Shown: positions 27,222 through 36,102, counted from the first letter of the stretch. The stretch is DNA of 64,000 nucleotides from an uncultured Bacilli bacterium (GCA_934099115.1 CAKOPK010000003.1:37876-101875); one strand, 5' to 3'. Numbers and translations: made by a program. Notes: generated by a model not told the origin, from the sequence alone.

Positions 27222-27987
27222 TTGCCTCATCACCACTAATTGCATTTGCCTTATTTTTTTCTTTTTCTTGTTGAAAACCATACTTTTCTATTTTTTGAAT
27301 TAAGTCTTTTTTACCGTTTTCCACAATATGACCTTGTTCTAAAACATGGACAATATAATCATCAAAATACTTTAAAATATCAGCATGATGTGTAATAATT
27401 AAAATAGAAGGATGATATAATTCATAATACTTTTTTAAAGAATTTCCCACTACTTTTATAGCATCTATATCAAGTCCGGAATCTATTTCATCTAAAATAA
27501 TAAACTTAGGTTCTAACATAAATAGTTGTAATAACTCATTTTTTTTCTTTTCTCCCCCACTCATATTAAAATTAATATCTCTATGAACATAAGGCTTTGG
27601 TAAATCAATAATCTCGCAAACTTGATTTAATTTTTTATTAAACTCAAAAATATCTATTTTCTTTCCTTCTCTTTCGCTTAAAGCATTTCTAAGCATTTCT
27701 GCATTACTAATTCCTTCTATTTCTGTAGGATTTTGGGAAAGTAAAAATACTCCAGCTCGTCCAATCTCTGTAGTTGTCATATTAGATAAAGATAATCCAT
27801 TCCAATTAACATCACCTTTTATAATCTGATAATCAGGATGTTTTAATAATACTTTACAAATAGTACTTTTTCCAACTCCATTAGGACCCATTAAAACATG
27901 AATTTCTCCATCATTTATTGTTAAATTAAAATCTTTTAAGATTTCTTTATTAGCAGCTTTCACTGTTATATTATTAATTTGTAACAT
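27214..27987 (-). CDS. sufC: SufC ATPase
   Basis: ABC-type ATPase of the Fe-S scaffold complex. Walker A MGPNGVGKST, Q-loop LLSQNP, signature MSGGEKKKNELLQL, Walker B FIILDEIDSGLD and H-loop ITHHAD are all present; the DEIDSGLD sequence is typical of SufC. 257 residues, soluble. First gene of the sufCDSU unit. Confidence 0.95.
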   Translation of the reverse strand: MLQINNITVKAANKEILKDFNLTINDGEIHVLMGPNGVGKSTICKVLLKHPDYQIIKGDVNWNGLSLSNMTTTEIGRAGVFLLSQNPTEIEGISNAEMLRNALSEREGKKIDIFEFNKKLNQVCEIIDLPKPYVHRDINFNMSGGEKKKNELLQLFMLEPKFIILDEIDSGLDIDAIKVVGNSLKKYYELYHPSILIITHHADILKYFDDYIVHVLEQGHIVENGKKDLIQKIEKYGFQQEKEKNKANAISGDEANE

Positions 27988-28069
27988 TTTTCTTCACCGT
28001 CCTTATTTTAGCACAATATAATTTTGTTTACAATAAAATTGTTATGTTCCTTTCACCTGTTAAGACAAA

Positions 28070-28097
28070 ATAAAAAACTACAATATTTTATGTAGTC
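28070..28097 (-). terminator. Terminator overlapping the end of the 267-residue unknown gene
   Basis: Arms ACTACA/TGTAGT followed by TTTTTTATTTT on the minus strand. The gene's last codons and TAG stop form the hairpin. Confidence 0.7.
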
Positions 28098-28872
28098 TTC
28101 TTTGTAATTTTTTTATCTCCATATTTAAATCTAGTCCATCTGTTAAATTTTTAATCGTATATTCTCCATTTTTTAGTGAAAGAATAGTACCATTTAATAT
28201 GGTATTTATCTCATAACTAGTAATTTTACCATCCTCTAATTCCACTTGGTCCATTAAAATATTTTTATCCATAATTTGAATACAAGTTTTACACTTTTTT
28301 TTATCATATTCTGACTGTTTAGGATAAAGTATTTTTCTATAAAAACGAATTAATTCTATCATCGAAGCAGATTTTTTTATAGATTGAAATATAAATGGTT
28401 CTAAATCTTCATCTAAATCTATAGGAACTTTAAAAATAAATTTTCGCTCAGGATAAAATACAAATTCTAAAACCATTTCATGAGAATAAAACTTCTCTAT
28501 AATTCCTCTAGTATCATTTCTATAAGTAATTTCGTACATATTAACATGATAATTATGATTATCCCAAACAGGTTCTATCATCAATCCTACAACTAAATAC
28601 TCACTTTCTAATACTATATAATCATGCACCATTTTTAATAAATATTTTTTATTATTATAAGTAATTTCAAAATAATTAATAGAGTCTACTTGCTTCAAAA
28701 AGCGAATATAAAAACAGGGAATAGAGAGAACTTTATATAAAAAATGTTTTAAAATAATCATATTTTCTTGATAAGAAAAAATTTTACTACTTGTTTCCAA
28801 ATCATTTTTATAAAGCTTTAATTTACTCATTCTAGCATTATCGTTTTTTTTAAATTCATAACTTTTATTCAT
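28078..28872 (-). CDS. Unknown soluble protein with a CxxC pair
   Basis: 264 residues, mixed alpha/beta, starting MNKSYEFKKNDNARMSKLKL. A CKTCIQIM motif near residue 195 could bind metal or be redox-active, but it is unsupported by a known family. No membrane segment. The in-frame GTG 12 bases upstream is an alternative start. Its own terminator follows. Function unknown. Confidence 0.62.
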   Translation of the reverse strand: MNKSYEFKKNDNARMSKLKLYKNDLETSSKIFSYQENMIILKHFLYKVLSIPCFYIRFLKQVDSINYFEITYNNKKYLLKMVHDYIVLESEYLVVGLMIEPVWDNHNYHVNMYEITYRNDTRGIIEKFYSHEMVLEFVFYPERKFIFKVPIDLDEDLEPFIFQSIKKSASMIELIRFYRKILYPKQSEYDKKKCKTCIQIMDKNILMDQVELEDGKITSYEINTILNGTILSLKNGEYTIKNLTDGLDLNMEIKKLQRRLHKIL

Positions 28873-28937
28873 AAGTATTCCCACTTCTTTTTGCTCTATA
28901 GTTTATCACAAGAACTTTAAATAGTCAATTTTCTTTC

Positions 28938-28983
28938 AACAAAAAAAATTACAAAACAATTACTTATTGCTTTGTAACATATT
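28938..28983 (-). terminator. Terminator containing the stop of the gene at 28960-29382
   Basis: Minus-strand arms of about 12 bases (TTACAAAGCAAT with ATTGTTTTGTAA) around a loop that holds the TAA stop, then eight T. Confidence 0.85.
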
Positions 28984-29382
28984 TAATAAATCAATTTTAA
29001 ATTTGTCTTTTGATGCATTTGCTTTAGAAATCATAATTCCTTTATAAGTAGTAAGTTCACTCATATGTCCTTCTAAAAGAATCTCTGTAGGTGTTATTGT
29101 TTCTAACATTACAGTTCCTTCATTTTTATATACTGTATAATAAAGTTTTACTTCACCATGAACAGCAGCAAACATCTTATCACTTGGTAAACGAAGTTCA
29201 TATTTTTCTGTGTTATTTTGTTTATTAGAACTAACTAATTCTCCTACAAAACTACCATTTCTTAAAGCTGGATAATAATCAAAGTTAAGCTTTTTAAAAG
29301 CTAACATATTATACTTTTTTAAAGCTCTTTCTAATTTTTTAAATTCATTTTCGTTAATATAATCTAAAACGTATCCTTTCAT
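28960..29382 (-). CDS. Unknown 140-residue protein
   Basis: Soluble protein, product MKGYVLDYINENEFKKLERA and onward, with a beta-rich C-terminal half (KMFAAVHGEVKLYYTVYKNE, then TVMLETITPTEILLEGH). The ATG at 29382 has AGGGGGT six bases upstream. No family recognised; single-gene unit with its own terminator. Confidence 0.65.
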   Translation of the reverse strand: MKGYVLDYINENEFKKLERALKKYNMLAFKKLNFDYYPALRNGSFVGELVSSNKQNNTEKYELRLPSDKMFAAVHGEVKLYYTVYKNEGTVMLETITPTEILLEGHMSELTTYKGIMISKANASKDKFKIDLLNMLQSNK

Positions 29383-29426
29383 AATATAACCCCCTATTTC
29401 AATTACAATTAGATTATAGCACATTT

Positions 29427-29582
29427 TTAATAAATTGTCAAATTGAGGATCTTTATGTTATCTACTTCTATTGTCATATCAAAATGAATACCTAATACTT
29501 TATATATCTCTTCAACTTCTTTATTTTTTTCTACTAAATCTATTAAAAAAGATAAAACTTTTACTCTAGATATATCAAATTT
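29427..29582 (-). pseudogene. Possible start-less coding remnant
   Basis: A 51-codon open frame with protein-like composition (ISRVKVLSFLIDLVEKNKEV and onward), immediately preceded by an in-frame TAA and lacking a plausible start. It fills most of the gap between the Smr gene and the next gene. It could be the tail of a decayed gene. Weak evidence. Confidence 0.25.
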
Positions 29583-29604
29583 TTATCTTCAAAATTATAG
29601 TAAC

Positions 29605-29865
29605 TTAAACCACCCAAGTTTTAATTTTTAATTTTACAATAGTCTCCCCTGGATTCCAAATATTAACGCGAAAAGAATCCACATTTTTATTAGCTTTTAA
29701 CAACTCATGCACTCTATTTCTTAAAATATTAGAACTTCTTCCATGAATGACTGCAATAAATTCATTCCCTAATTTTACATTATCCCTGATAAAGTCTTCT
29801 AAAGGGAATACTACCGTATCCCTAGTTTCACCATGCAAATTAATTGTTGGATAACCATGAGGCAT
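29605..29865 (-). CDS. Small stand-alone Smr-domain protein
   Basis: 86 residues that are one Smr domain: PTINLHGETRDTVVFPLEDF and the catalytic-type loop FIAVIHGRSSNILRNRVHEL. Smr domains act as nucleases or nucleic-acid-binding modules and are usually the C-terminus of MutS2, which is absent from this window. It starts immediately before the stop of the PfkB kinase gene and is probably translationally coupled to it. Confidence 0.82.
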   Translation of the reverse strand: MPHGYPTINLHGETRDTVVFPLEDFIRDNVKLGNEFIAVIHGRSSNILRNRVHELLKANKNVDSFRVNIWNPGETIVKLKIKTWVV

Positions 29866-30942
29866 TTATTTATTATCTCCATTTACATTGGGAATAGAAG
29901 CCCCACCAATTTGAAAGAAACTCTCTCCTAGATTTTCTTCTTTTACTGGCATCTTAAACGTTGCAGCATCTGGAATATCTGGTAAAGCATCTACTGGTTT
30001 TACTTCCACCTTTTTTTCGGGTTCAGGTTCTGGAATATTAAAACGAGAATTATAATAACTAATAACTTCTTTTATAGTTGGAATAGATGTTCTTCCTCCC
30101 ATATGACCTACAGATAAACCTGCAGCAATATTAGCATAAGTAATTGCTTTCTCAATATCAAATTTATTAGCTATTGCATATACAAAAGCTCCATGAAAGA
30201 TATCTCCAGCACAACTTGGGTCTACAACCTTAGTTTTAATACCAGGCATGACTCTTATTTCACCATTTATAGTATATAAAGCTCCCATATCTTCTAAAGT
30301 TACAATAATTTCATTATTAGGATATTTATCATTTAATTTTTTATATAAATTAACAACACTTAAAGAATTATTAAAATCAAACTTCATTCCACTTACTGCT
30401 TCTGCGAATCCTTTAGAACAAACAATATATTTTACATATTTACATAACTCTAATAAATCTCTATTTACTCTTCCTGCATCTACTATACTAATAGCATTAG
30501 GATATTTATTTAAAGCATTTATAGTAGCACTATATTCTTTTCCATCCGAAAATATAATATCAGGTGTAATATTATACTCATACTTTTTTAAGTTAGGTTG
30601 ACTAGAACCCACAACATCAAATCTTGTTCTAGTACCATTCTTCTTATTAACTAAAATAACAGATATTGGAGTTCCTACTTCGTAAGAATATTCCATAAAT
30701 TCTGTTTTTACCATTGCTTGTTCTAATTCTTTTTTACATTTACTTCCATAATCATCAGAGCCAACTACACCAGCAAAATAAGAAATTTCTCCCCATTTGC
30801 TTAATAAATATGCAACGTTAGCAGCGGTTCCTCCTCCGGATTCTATTTTATCATTAAGTAAGTATTTAGTCCCCTCAACTGGATATTCTTCAACTGGACA
30901 AGTTATATCAAAACTAGTTCTACCAATATTTAATACTGTCAT
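29866..30942 (-). CDS. PfkB-family carbohydrate kinase with a proline-rich tail
   Basis: Ribokinase-like sugar or nucleoside kinase. The N-terminal motif ESGGGTAANVAYLLSKWG and the C-terminal ATP/anion-hole motif VVDPSCAGDIFHGAFVYA, with the catalytic Asp in the latter (GD), are both intact. The last ~55 residues form a P/E/K-rich extension (PEPEPEKKVEVKPVDALPD) not found in typical members. Substrate cannot be assigned. Upstream of the Smr gene. Confidence 0.86.
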   Translation of the reverse strand: MTVLNIGRTSFDITCPVEEYPVEGTKYLLNDKIESGGGTAANVAYLLSKWGEISYFAGVVGSDDYGSKCKKELEQAMVKTEFMEYSYEVGTPISVILVNKKNGTRTRFDVVGSSQPNLKKYEYNITPDIIFSDGKEYSATINALNKYPNAISIVDAGRVNRDLLELCKYVKYIVCSKGFAEAVSGMKFDFNNSLSVVNLYKKLNDKYPNNEIIVTLEDMGALYTINGEIRVMPGIKTKVVDPSCAGDIFHGAFVYAIANKFDIEKAITYANIAAGLSVGHMGGRTSIPTIKEVISYYNSRFNIPEPEPEKKVEVKPVDALPDIPDAATFKMPVKEENLGESFFQIGGASIPNVNGDNK

Positions 30943-30989
30943 ATGAATTCACCTTATTCTTTCTAATTTATAATATCATATTTTTTAAT

Positions 30990-31019
30990 AAAAATAAAGA
31001 CTATTCTAAGATAGCCTTT
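30990..31019 (-). terminator. Terminator formed by the last codons of alaS
   Basis: Arms AAAGGCTAT/ATAGTCTTT (9 bp, one G-T) around CTTAGA; the TAG stop lies in the 3' arm. A T-rich tail follows. Confidence 0.8.
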
Positions 31020-32752
31020 ATTCTTCTTACTCCGGCACTACTTGCTTCTTCTTTTATAATTTTAAATGTTCCTAAAAGAGCAGTATTGGTAACATGAGGG
31101 CCACCACAAATTTCTTTTGACACAGTTCCAATACTATACACATTTACAATATCAGCATATTTTTCAATAAACATAGCTTCTGCTCCACTCTTAATTGCCT
31201 CTTCTTTACTCATAGTCTCCATAGTAACAGGTAAATCTTCTTTTATCCATTGATTTACTAAATCTTCCACTTGCTGTTTTTCCAACTCTGTTAATTTGTG
31301 GTCACAAGAGAAATCAAAGCGCATACGTTCACTAGTAATATTACTTCCTTTTTGATGCACAGTAGATCCAATAACAACTTTTAAAGCTGCATTTAATAAA
31401 TGAGTTGCCGTATGATATTTTATTTCCATTTCTCCTTGAGAAGCTAAACCTCCCTTAAATTTACCTGCACTAGCAGTTCTCGATAATTCTTGATGAGCTT
31501 TAAATTTTTCTTTAAATCCATCCACATCAACTGTCATATTATGCTCTAAAGCCATTTCCTCAGTAAGTTCTATTGGGAAACCATACGTATCATATAATTT
31601 AAATGCTTGATCTTTATTAATTCTACCATCTTCTACATGATTTAATAATTTATCAAATTCTTTTAATCCTTTTAAAAGAGTACGATTAAATTTAATATTT
31701 TCATTCTTTAATACTTCTAAAACTACTTCTTTGTTTTCTTTTATTTCTGGATAATAATTTTCATATTTTTGAATAACTTTCTTAGCAACATCAAGCATCC
31801 AATCGCTATCTGTATTAATATCTAATTTTTTAGCATGGCGAATTGCTCTTCGAATTAATCTTCTTAAAATATATCCTTGATCTGTATTACTTGGTTTAAT
31901 ACCTGCAGGATCTGCACTTATAAAAACACTTGTTCTAATATGGTCAGCAATAATACGCATACTTTTTTCATTACCCTGATATTTCTTACCACTAACATTC
32001 TCAATTTCTTCTAAAATTTCTTTCCAAATAGACGTTAAATAGTTATCCTCTACACCTTCTAAAACTGCAACAATTCTTTCAAGGCCCATACCAGTGTCAA
32101 CATTTTTTCTTGGTAATTCACTAATTTTTCCATCAGCATCTTTAAAAAACTCCATAAAAACATTATTCCAAATTTCTACCCAGCGTTCATCTTTTGGGTC
32201 AAACACTTCTGGTATTTCATCATTACTTCTAAAATAAAATATTTCTGTATCTCCTCCACAAGGTCCAGATTCACCTGCTATCCAAAAATTATCCTCTACA
32301 CCTAAATAAGCAATTCTAGATTCTTTAATACCTAATTCTTTCCAACGATTAGCAGCAGTCTCATCTCTTGGAATATCTTCTGTTCCTTCAAAAACTGTAA
32401 CCGCTAATCTCTCAACTGGAATATTTAATACTTTAGTTAAAAATTCAAAACTAAAGCCAATACTCTCTTTTTTAAAGTAATCTCCTAAACTCCAATTGCC
32501 TAACATTTCAAAGAATGTATGATGAGTTTTATCGCCAATTTCATCTAAATCTGTTAAACGAACGCATTTTTGATAATCACACAATCTTTTTCCCTCTGGA
32601 TGGGGTTTTCCTAATAAATATGGAATTAAAGGTTGCATTCCTGCTGTATTAAATAATACAGATGGGTCATTCTCTGGTATTAAAGGAGCACTAGGTATTT
32701 GCACATGACCATGTTCTACAAAATATTTTATAAATTCATCTTTTAAATTCAT
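31001..32752 (-). CDS. alaS: Short alanyl-tRNA synthetase lacking the C-Ala domain
   Basis: Charges tRNA-Ala. Catalytic core: FVEHGHVQIPSAPLIPENDP, FNTAGMQPLIPYLLG, FFEMLGNWSLGDYF and NVDTGMGLERI. The editing domain is present, with zinc-binding HTATHLL and the CGGPH motif near the C-terminus. The protein then stops at 583 residues, while typical bacterial AlaRS has about 870, so the C-terminal oligomerisation/C-Ala region is missing. The end is a clean stop with its own terminator, so this is a true short form. The N-terminal sequence recalls the short AlaRS of candidate-phyla bacteria. Confidence 0.95.
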   Translation of the reverse strand: MNLKDEFIKYFVEHGHVQIPSAPLIPENDPSVLFNTAGMQPLIPYLLGKPHPEGKRLCDYQKCVRLTDLDEIGDKTHHTFFEMLGNWSLGDYFKKESIGFSFEFLTKVLNIPVERLAVTVFEGTEDIPRDETAANRWKELGIKESRIAYLGVEDNFWIAGESGPCGGDTEIFYFRSNDEIPEVFDPKDERWVEIWNNVFMEFFKDADGKISELPRKNVDTGMGLERIVAVLEGVEDNYLTSIWKEILEEIENVSGKKYQGNEKSMRIIADHIRTSVFISADPAGIKPSNTDQGYILRRLIRRAIRHAKKLDINTDSDWMLDVAKKVIQKYENYYPEIKENKEVVLEVLKNENIKFNRTLLKGLKEFDKLLNHVEDGRINKDQAFKLYDTYGFPIELTEEMALEHNMTVDVDGFKEKFKAHQELSRTASAGKFKGGLASQGEMEIKYHTATHLLNAALKVVIGSTVHQKGSNITSERMRFDFSCDHKLTELEKQQVEDLVNQWIKEDLPVTMETMSKEEAIKSGAEAMFIEKYADIVNVYSIGTVSKEICGGPHVTNTALLGTFKIIKEEASSAGVRRIKAILE

Positions 32753-33282
32753 TACTTCTCACTCTTTTCTATAAATTCAACAACGCGGTTATCTAAAACA
32801 TTTAAATTATCATTTGTTATAGTAACATCAAAATAAGGATAATTTTCCAATGCTGTCTCAGTCGGATGCATTTGTTCTTGAAGAGTTAATGGACTTTTAC
32901 CAAATTGATTAATGATATACATTGTATGAACATCCGAAAAGTTTTTCTTAATTTCTTCTATTTCAATTGGCAAACGCACATCATTTATAACAACTACATC
33001 AAAATATAAACGATATATTTGTAAATCTTCTATCATTCGATTAATTAAAAATAATGGTTTTTCCATATTATCGCGAATAGTAACACCTAAATCTTGTAAA
33101 AACTTCCTTGGTTTAGGATTAGACCCATCCCAATCTAATACTTCACAAGCATATAATTTTAAATACTTACTAAATTCTGTAATAATAACTTTCTTATTAT
33201 TAGATAAATAATATTCTTTGATTATTTTGGCAACTTCTCCCTTGCCACTTCCTGCTTTCCCAGCGACTAAATAAATTTTCAA
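32752..33282 (-). CDS. P-loop nucleotide/nucleoside kinase-like protein
   Basis: 176 residues with a Walker A loop AGKAGSGKGEVAKII, a DGSN motif, and a Walker-B-like strand FDVVVINDVRLPIEI. It resembles dNMP- or dephospho-CoA-kinase-like P-loop enzymes, including phage-type deoxynucleotide monophosphate kinases, but the substrate cannot be assigned. Its stop overlaps the alaS start by one base, implying co-translation. Confidence 0.75.
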   Translation of the reverse strand: MKIYLVAGKAGSGKGEVAKIIKEYYLSNNKKVIITEFSKYLKLYACEVLDWDGSNPKPRKFLQDLGVTIRDNMEKPLFLINRMIEDLQIYRLYFDVVVINDVRLPIEIEEIKKNFSDVHTMYIINQFGKSPLTLQEQMHPTETALENYPYFDVTITNDNLNVLDNRVVEFIEKSEK

Positions 33283-33320
33283 AATCCATCACCTAAGAAA
33301 GATTATACCATTATTATTGT

Positions 33321-33345
33321 TAAAAAAAAAGAAGGAAACCTTCTA
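33321..33345 (-). terminator. Terminator of htpG
   Basis: Minus-strand hairpin AGAAGG-TTT-CCTTCT followed by nine T; the TAG stop of htpG starts the hairpin. Confidence 0.85.
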
Positions 33346-35220
33346 TTTTGCTAAGTATTTGCAAATTAAATTACTAATTAAAGTTGGGTCTGGAATATCT
33401 AAGCCTTCAATTAAACAAGCTTCTGCATATAAAACCTTTGTATAATCTTGTAATTCTTCTAAATTCGTTTCATATAAAAGTTTTAATTTATCTGCGATTG
33501 GATGATTCTCATTGATTTCTAAAACTTTTTCTGCTTTTAAGCTATTATCACCAGGAATTTGTTTAAAAGCCTTCTCCATCTCTAAAGTAATACTTCCTGT
33601 ACTAGATAAACATACTGGATGATTTTTTAATTCATCTGTAAATTTTATTTCTTTAACATCAGGAATATATTCTAACATTTTAGCAAACATATCTTTAGCT
33701 TCTTCGTTTTTCTTTTTTAATTCTTCTGTTTCTGTATTAGAATTAGCTTCTGCATTAATATTTGTTATAGCATATCCTTCATATTCATTTAACATTTTAA
33801 GGGTAAATTCATCAATTTGATCCACACAGAATAAAATTTCATATTTATCTTTTAAAGCTTCTACTTTAGGCATGGTGCTTATCTTAGAAATAGACTCACC
33901 GCAAGCATAATAAATAGACTTTTGTTCATCTTTCATACGACTTACATATTCTTTTAAAGTAGTATATTTTCCATCATTAGAAGAATAAAACATAACAAGC
34001 TCTTGTAATTTTTCTTTATTCATTCCATAATTTTCATACATACCATATTTTAATTGTAAACCGAATGCTTGAAAGAATTTTTCATAATCCTCTCTTTTAT
34101 TATCTCTTAGTTCTTCCAATTCTTTCTTAATTCTTGTCTCTAAAGATTTAGCAATGGTCTTTAAAACCCTATCTTGTTGTAAAGTTTCACGAGAAATATT
34201 TAATGATAAATCAGGACTATCAACTACACCCTTAACAAAAGAATAATAGTCTGGCAAAAGTTCACTGCATTTATCCATAATTAAAACTCCATTAGAATAT
34301 AATTGTAAACCTTTTTCATACTCTTTTGTATAATAATCATAAGGTGCTTGAGATGGAATATATAATAGCGAATTGTAACTTATTGCGCCCTCTACAGCAT
34401 TATGTATATGAGCCATAGGAGTATCATAAAGAGAAAACTTATCTTGATAAAAAGTATTATATTCTTCTTCTGTTATTTTAGATTTATTACGTTTCCAAAT
34501 GGGTACTAAACTATTAATAGTTTCTGTTTCTCTTACGGTTTCATATTCATCTTTATCATTTTCATTCTTTTTATCTTTTAAATGAGTATGTTCCACTTCC
34601 ATTTTAATTGGATAAGTAATATAATCGCTATATTTGCGAATTAACTCTTGAATTGTATAACTATCTAAGAAACGATCAAAATTCTCTTCAACATCTTCTT
34701 TAATAGTTAAAATAACATCCGTACCATAAGACTCTTTTTTAGCCTCACTTACAGTATAACCATCAACTCCAGTTGAAGTCCATTTATAGGCAACATCACT
34801 ACCATATTTTTTAGATAAAACTTCTACTTTACTAGCTACCATAAATGATGAATAAAATCCAACTCCAAATTGTCCAATAATATCTATATCTTTTTTATAT
34901 TCAAATTCTTTTTTAAAATCTTGAGAGCCACTTTTAGCAATAGTTCCTAAGTTATTTTCCAATTCTTCTTTAGACATACCGATACCATTATCGCTAACGG
35001 TTAAAGTACGATTTTCTTTATCAATACTTATAGAAATAGCAAATTCTTTTTTATTAACTTTGATATTTGCATCCGTTAAAGAATTGTAATGTAATTTATC
35101 AATTGCATCACTAGCATTTGAAATTAACTCCCTTAAAAATATTTCTTTATTCGTATAAATAGAATTAATCATTAAATCCATCAATTTCTTAGATTCTGCT
35201 TTAAATTCCTTTTTCTTCAT
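33343..35220 (-). CDS. htpG: Chaperone HtpG (Hsp90)
   Basis: ATP-dependent Hsp90 chaperone. N-terminal ATPase: IFLRELISNASDAIDKLHY, DNGIGMSKEELENNLGTIA, GQFGVGFYSSFMV. Middle domain: GVVDSPDLSLNISRETLQQD. The C-terminal dimerisation domain is present; 625 residues is the usual length. It has its own promoter overlapped by a CIRCE operator, so HrcA repression and heat induction are expected. Confidence 0.96.
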   Translation of the reverse strand: MKKKEFKAESKKLMDLMINSIYTNKEIFLRELISNASDAIDKLHYNSLTDANIKVNKKEFAISISIDKENRTLTVSDNGIGMSKEELENNLGTIAKSGSQDFKKEFEYKKDIDIIGQFGVGFYSSFMVASKVEVLSKKYGSDVAYKWTSTGVDGYTVSEAKKESYGTDVILTIKEDVEENFDRFLDSYTIQELIRKYSDYITYPIKMEVEHTHLKDKKNENDKDEYETVRETETINSLVPIWKRNKSKITEEEYNTFYQDKFSLYDTPMAHIHNAVEGAISYNSLLYIPSQAPYDYYTKEYEKGLQLYSNGVLIMDKCSELLPDYYSFVKGVVDSPDLSLNISRETLQQDRVLKTIAKSLETRIKKELEELRDNKREDYEKFFQAFGLQLKYGMYENYGMNKEKLQELVMFYSSNDGKYTTLKEYVSRMKDEQKSIYYACGESISKISTMPKVEALKDKYEILFCVDQIDEFTLKMLNEYEGYAITNINAEANSNTETEELKKKNEEAKDMFAKMLEYIPDVKEIKFTDELKNHPVCLSSTGSITLEMEKAFKQIPGDNSLKAEKVLEINENHPIADKLKLLYETNLEELQDYTKVLYAEACLIEGLDIPDPTLISNLICKYLAK

Positions 35221-35267
35221 TATATGATCACTCTTTCTAGCAGCTTCATTCTATAACTGCTAAATAT

Positions 35268-35296
35268 AATATAACTCTAAAAATAGCACTTGTCAA
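35268..35296 (-). promoter_or_regulatory. Sigma-A promoter of htpG
   Basis: -35 TTGACA (35291-35296), 17-base spacer, -10 TATATT (35268-35273) on the minus strand. The -35 lies inside the CIRCE operator. Confidence 0.85.
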
Positions 35297-35309
35297 CAGT
35301 AAGTGCTAA
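35283..35309 (-). promoter_or_regulatory. CIRCE operator (HrcA binding site) upstream of htpG
   Basis: Inverted repeat TTAGCACTT, nine bases, AAGTGCTAT. This is the CIRCE arrangement (TTAGCACTC-N9-GAGTGCTAA) with one substitution in the inner position of each arm and one at the outer end. It covers the -35 of htpG. Confidence 0.88.
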
Positions 35310-35319
35310 AAAATAACAA

Positions 35320-35344
35320 ATTAAAAATAGTCCGAAGACTATTT
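35320..35344 (-). terminator. Terminator of the infC-rpmI-rplT operon
   Basis: Arms AAATAGTC/GACTATTT with loop TTCG and T-rich tail; the TAG stop of rplT is inside the 5' arm. Confidence 0.88.
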
Positions 35345-35875
35345 TAAATTACCGATTAATTCATCTTTTTTCATTGTAGAATAACCCTTAACGCCTTGTT
35401 CTTTAGCAATAGCTTTAAGTTCTGTTAAAGTCATTTTACTATAATCTTTTTCTTCTTTTTTAGCAGTTTCTTTTTTTTCTACTTTTACTTCTTTTTTAAC
35501 TTCAGTTTTAACAGTTTTTCCATCTAAAGCAGCTTTTGAAACAACTACTAATTCTGTAAATGCAGCTGGATTATCAATTGCAAGTTCACTTAACATCTTA
35601 CGATTAATTTCAATACCAGCTTTAGATAAACCATTCATAAATTTAGAATAACTGATCTCATTTGCTCTACAAGCAGCATTAATTCTTGTTATCCATAATT
35701 TTCTGAAGTTTCTCTTATTTGCTTTTCTATCTCTATAAGCATAAGCTCCACTATGGAATAATTGTTCTTGAGCTGTCTTATATAATCTATGTTTACTACC
35801 AAAGTAACCTTTAGCTTCTTTTAATACTTTTCTGCGACGATTTTTAGACACAGAACCACCTTTAACTCTTGTCAT
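35339..35875 (-). CDS. rplT: Ribosomal protein L20 with a C-terminal Rho-N/SAP-like extension
   Basis: Residues 1-~118 are standard L20 (MTRVKGGSVSKNRRRKVLKE, then AKGYFGSKHRLYKTAQEQLF). A lysine/glutamate-rich linker (VKTEVKKEVKVEKKETAKK) and a ~36-residue module beginning KDYSKMTLTELKAIAKEQG and ending MKKDELIGNLK follow, giving 178 residues instead of the usual 118-120. The module resembles the N-terminal domain of Rho or a SAP motif. The same module, 33 of 36 residues identical, ends ribosomal protein S2 in this window. L20 normally represses its own operon by binding the leader. Confidence 0.96.
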   Translation of the reverse strand: MTRVKGGSVSKNRRRKVLKEAKGYFGSKHRLYKTAQEQLFHSGAYAYRDRKANKRNFRKLWITRINAACRANEISYSKFMNGLSKAGIEINRKMLSELAIDNPAAFTELVVVSKAALDGKTVKTEVKKEVKVEKKETAKKEEKDYSKMTLTELKAIAKEQGVKGYSTMKKDELIGNLK

Positions 35876-35890
35876 ATTCTAACCTCCTTA

Positions 35891-36085
35891 TTAGATAACA
35901 GATTTTAGTCTGCTAGCTTCTCCTTTTCCTAAAATTCCTTTATTTCTTCTTTGGCGTACTTGTTTTGAAGAATCTTTATTAGTTTTATGGTTACCATTTC
36001 CTTTTTTGTAAGTAATAGTCCCATTTTTCTTTTTTGTTAAAACCTTGCTACTTGCTTTATGAGTTTTTTGTTTGCACTTTGCCAT
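35891..36085 (-). CDS. rpmI: Ribosomal protein L35
   Basis: 64-residue basic protein, KCKQKTHKASSKVLTKKKNG, then KGNGNHKTNKDSSKQVRQRR, standard L35. Middle gene of infC-rpmI-rplT, with AGGAGG-type ribosome site 10 bases upstream. Confidence 0.95.
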   Translation of the reverse strand: MAKCKQKTHKASSKVLTKKKNGTITYKKGNGNHKTNKDSSKQVRQRRNKGILGKGEASRLKSVI

Positions 36086-36102
36086 AATACTTTCCTCCTA
36101 CT

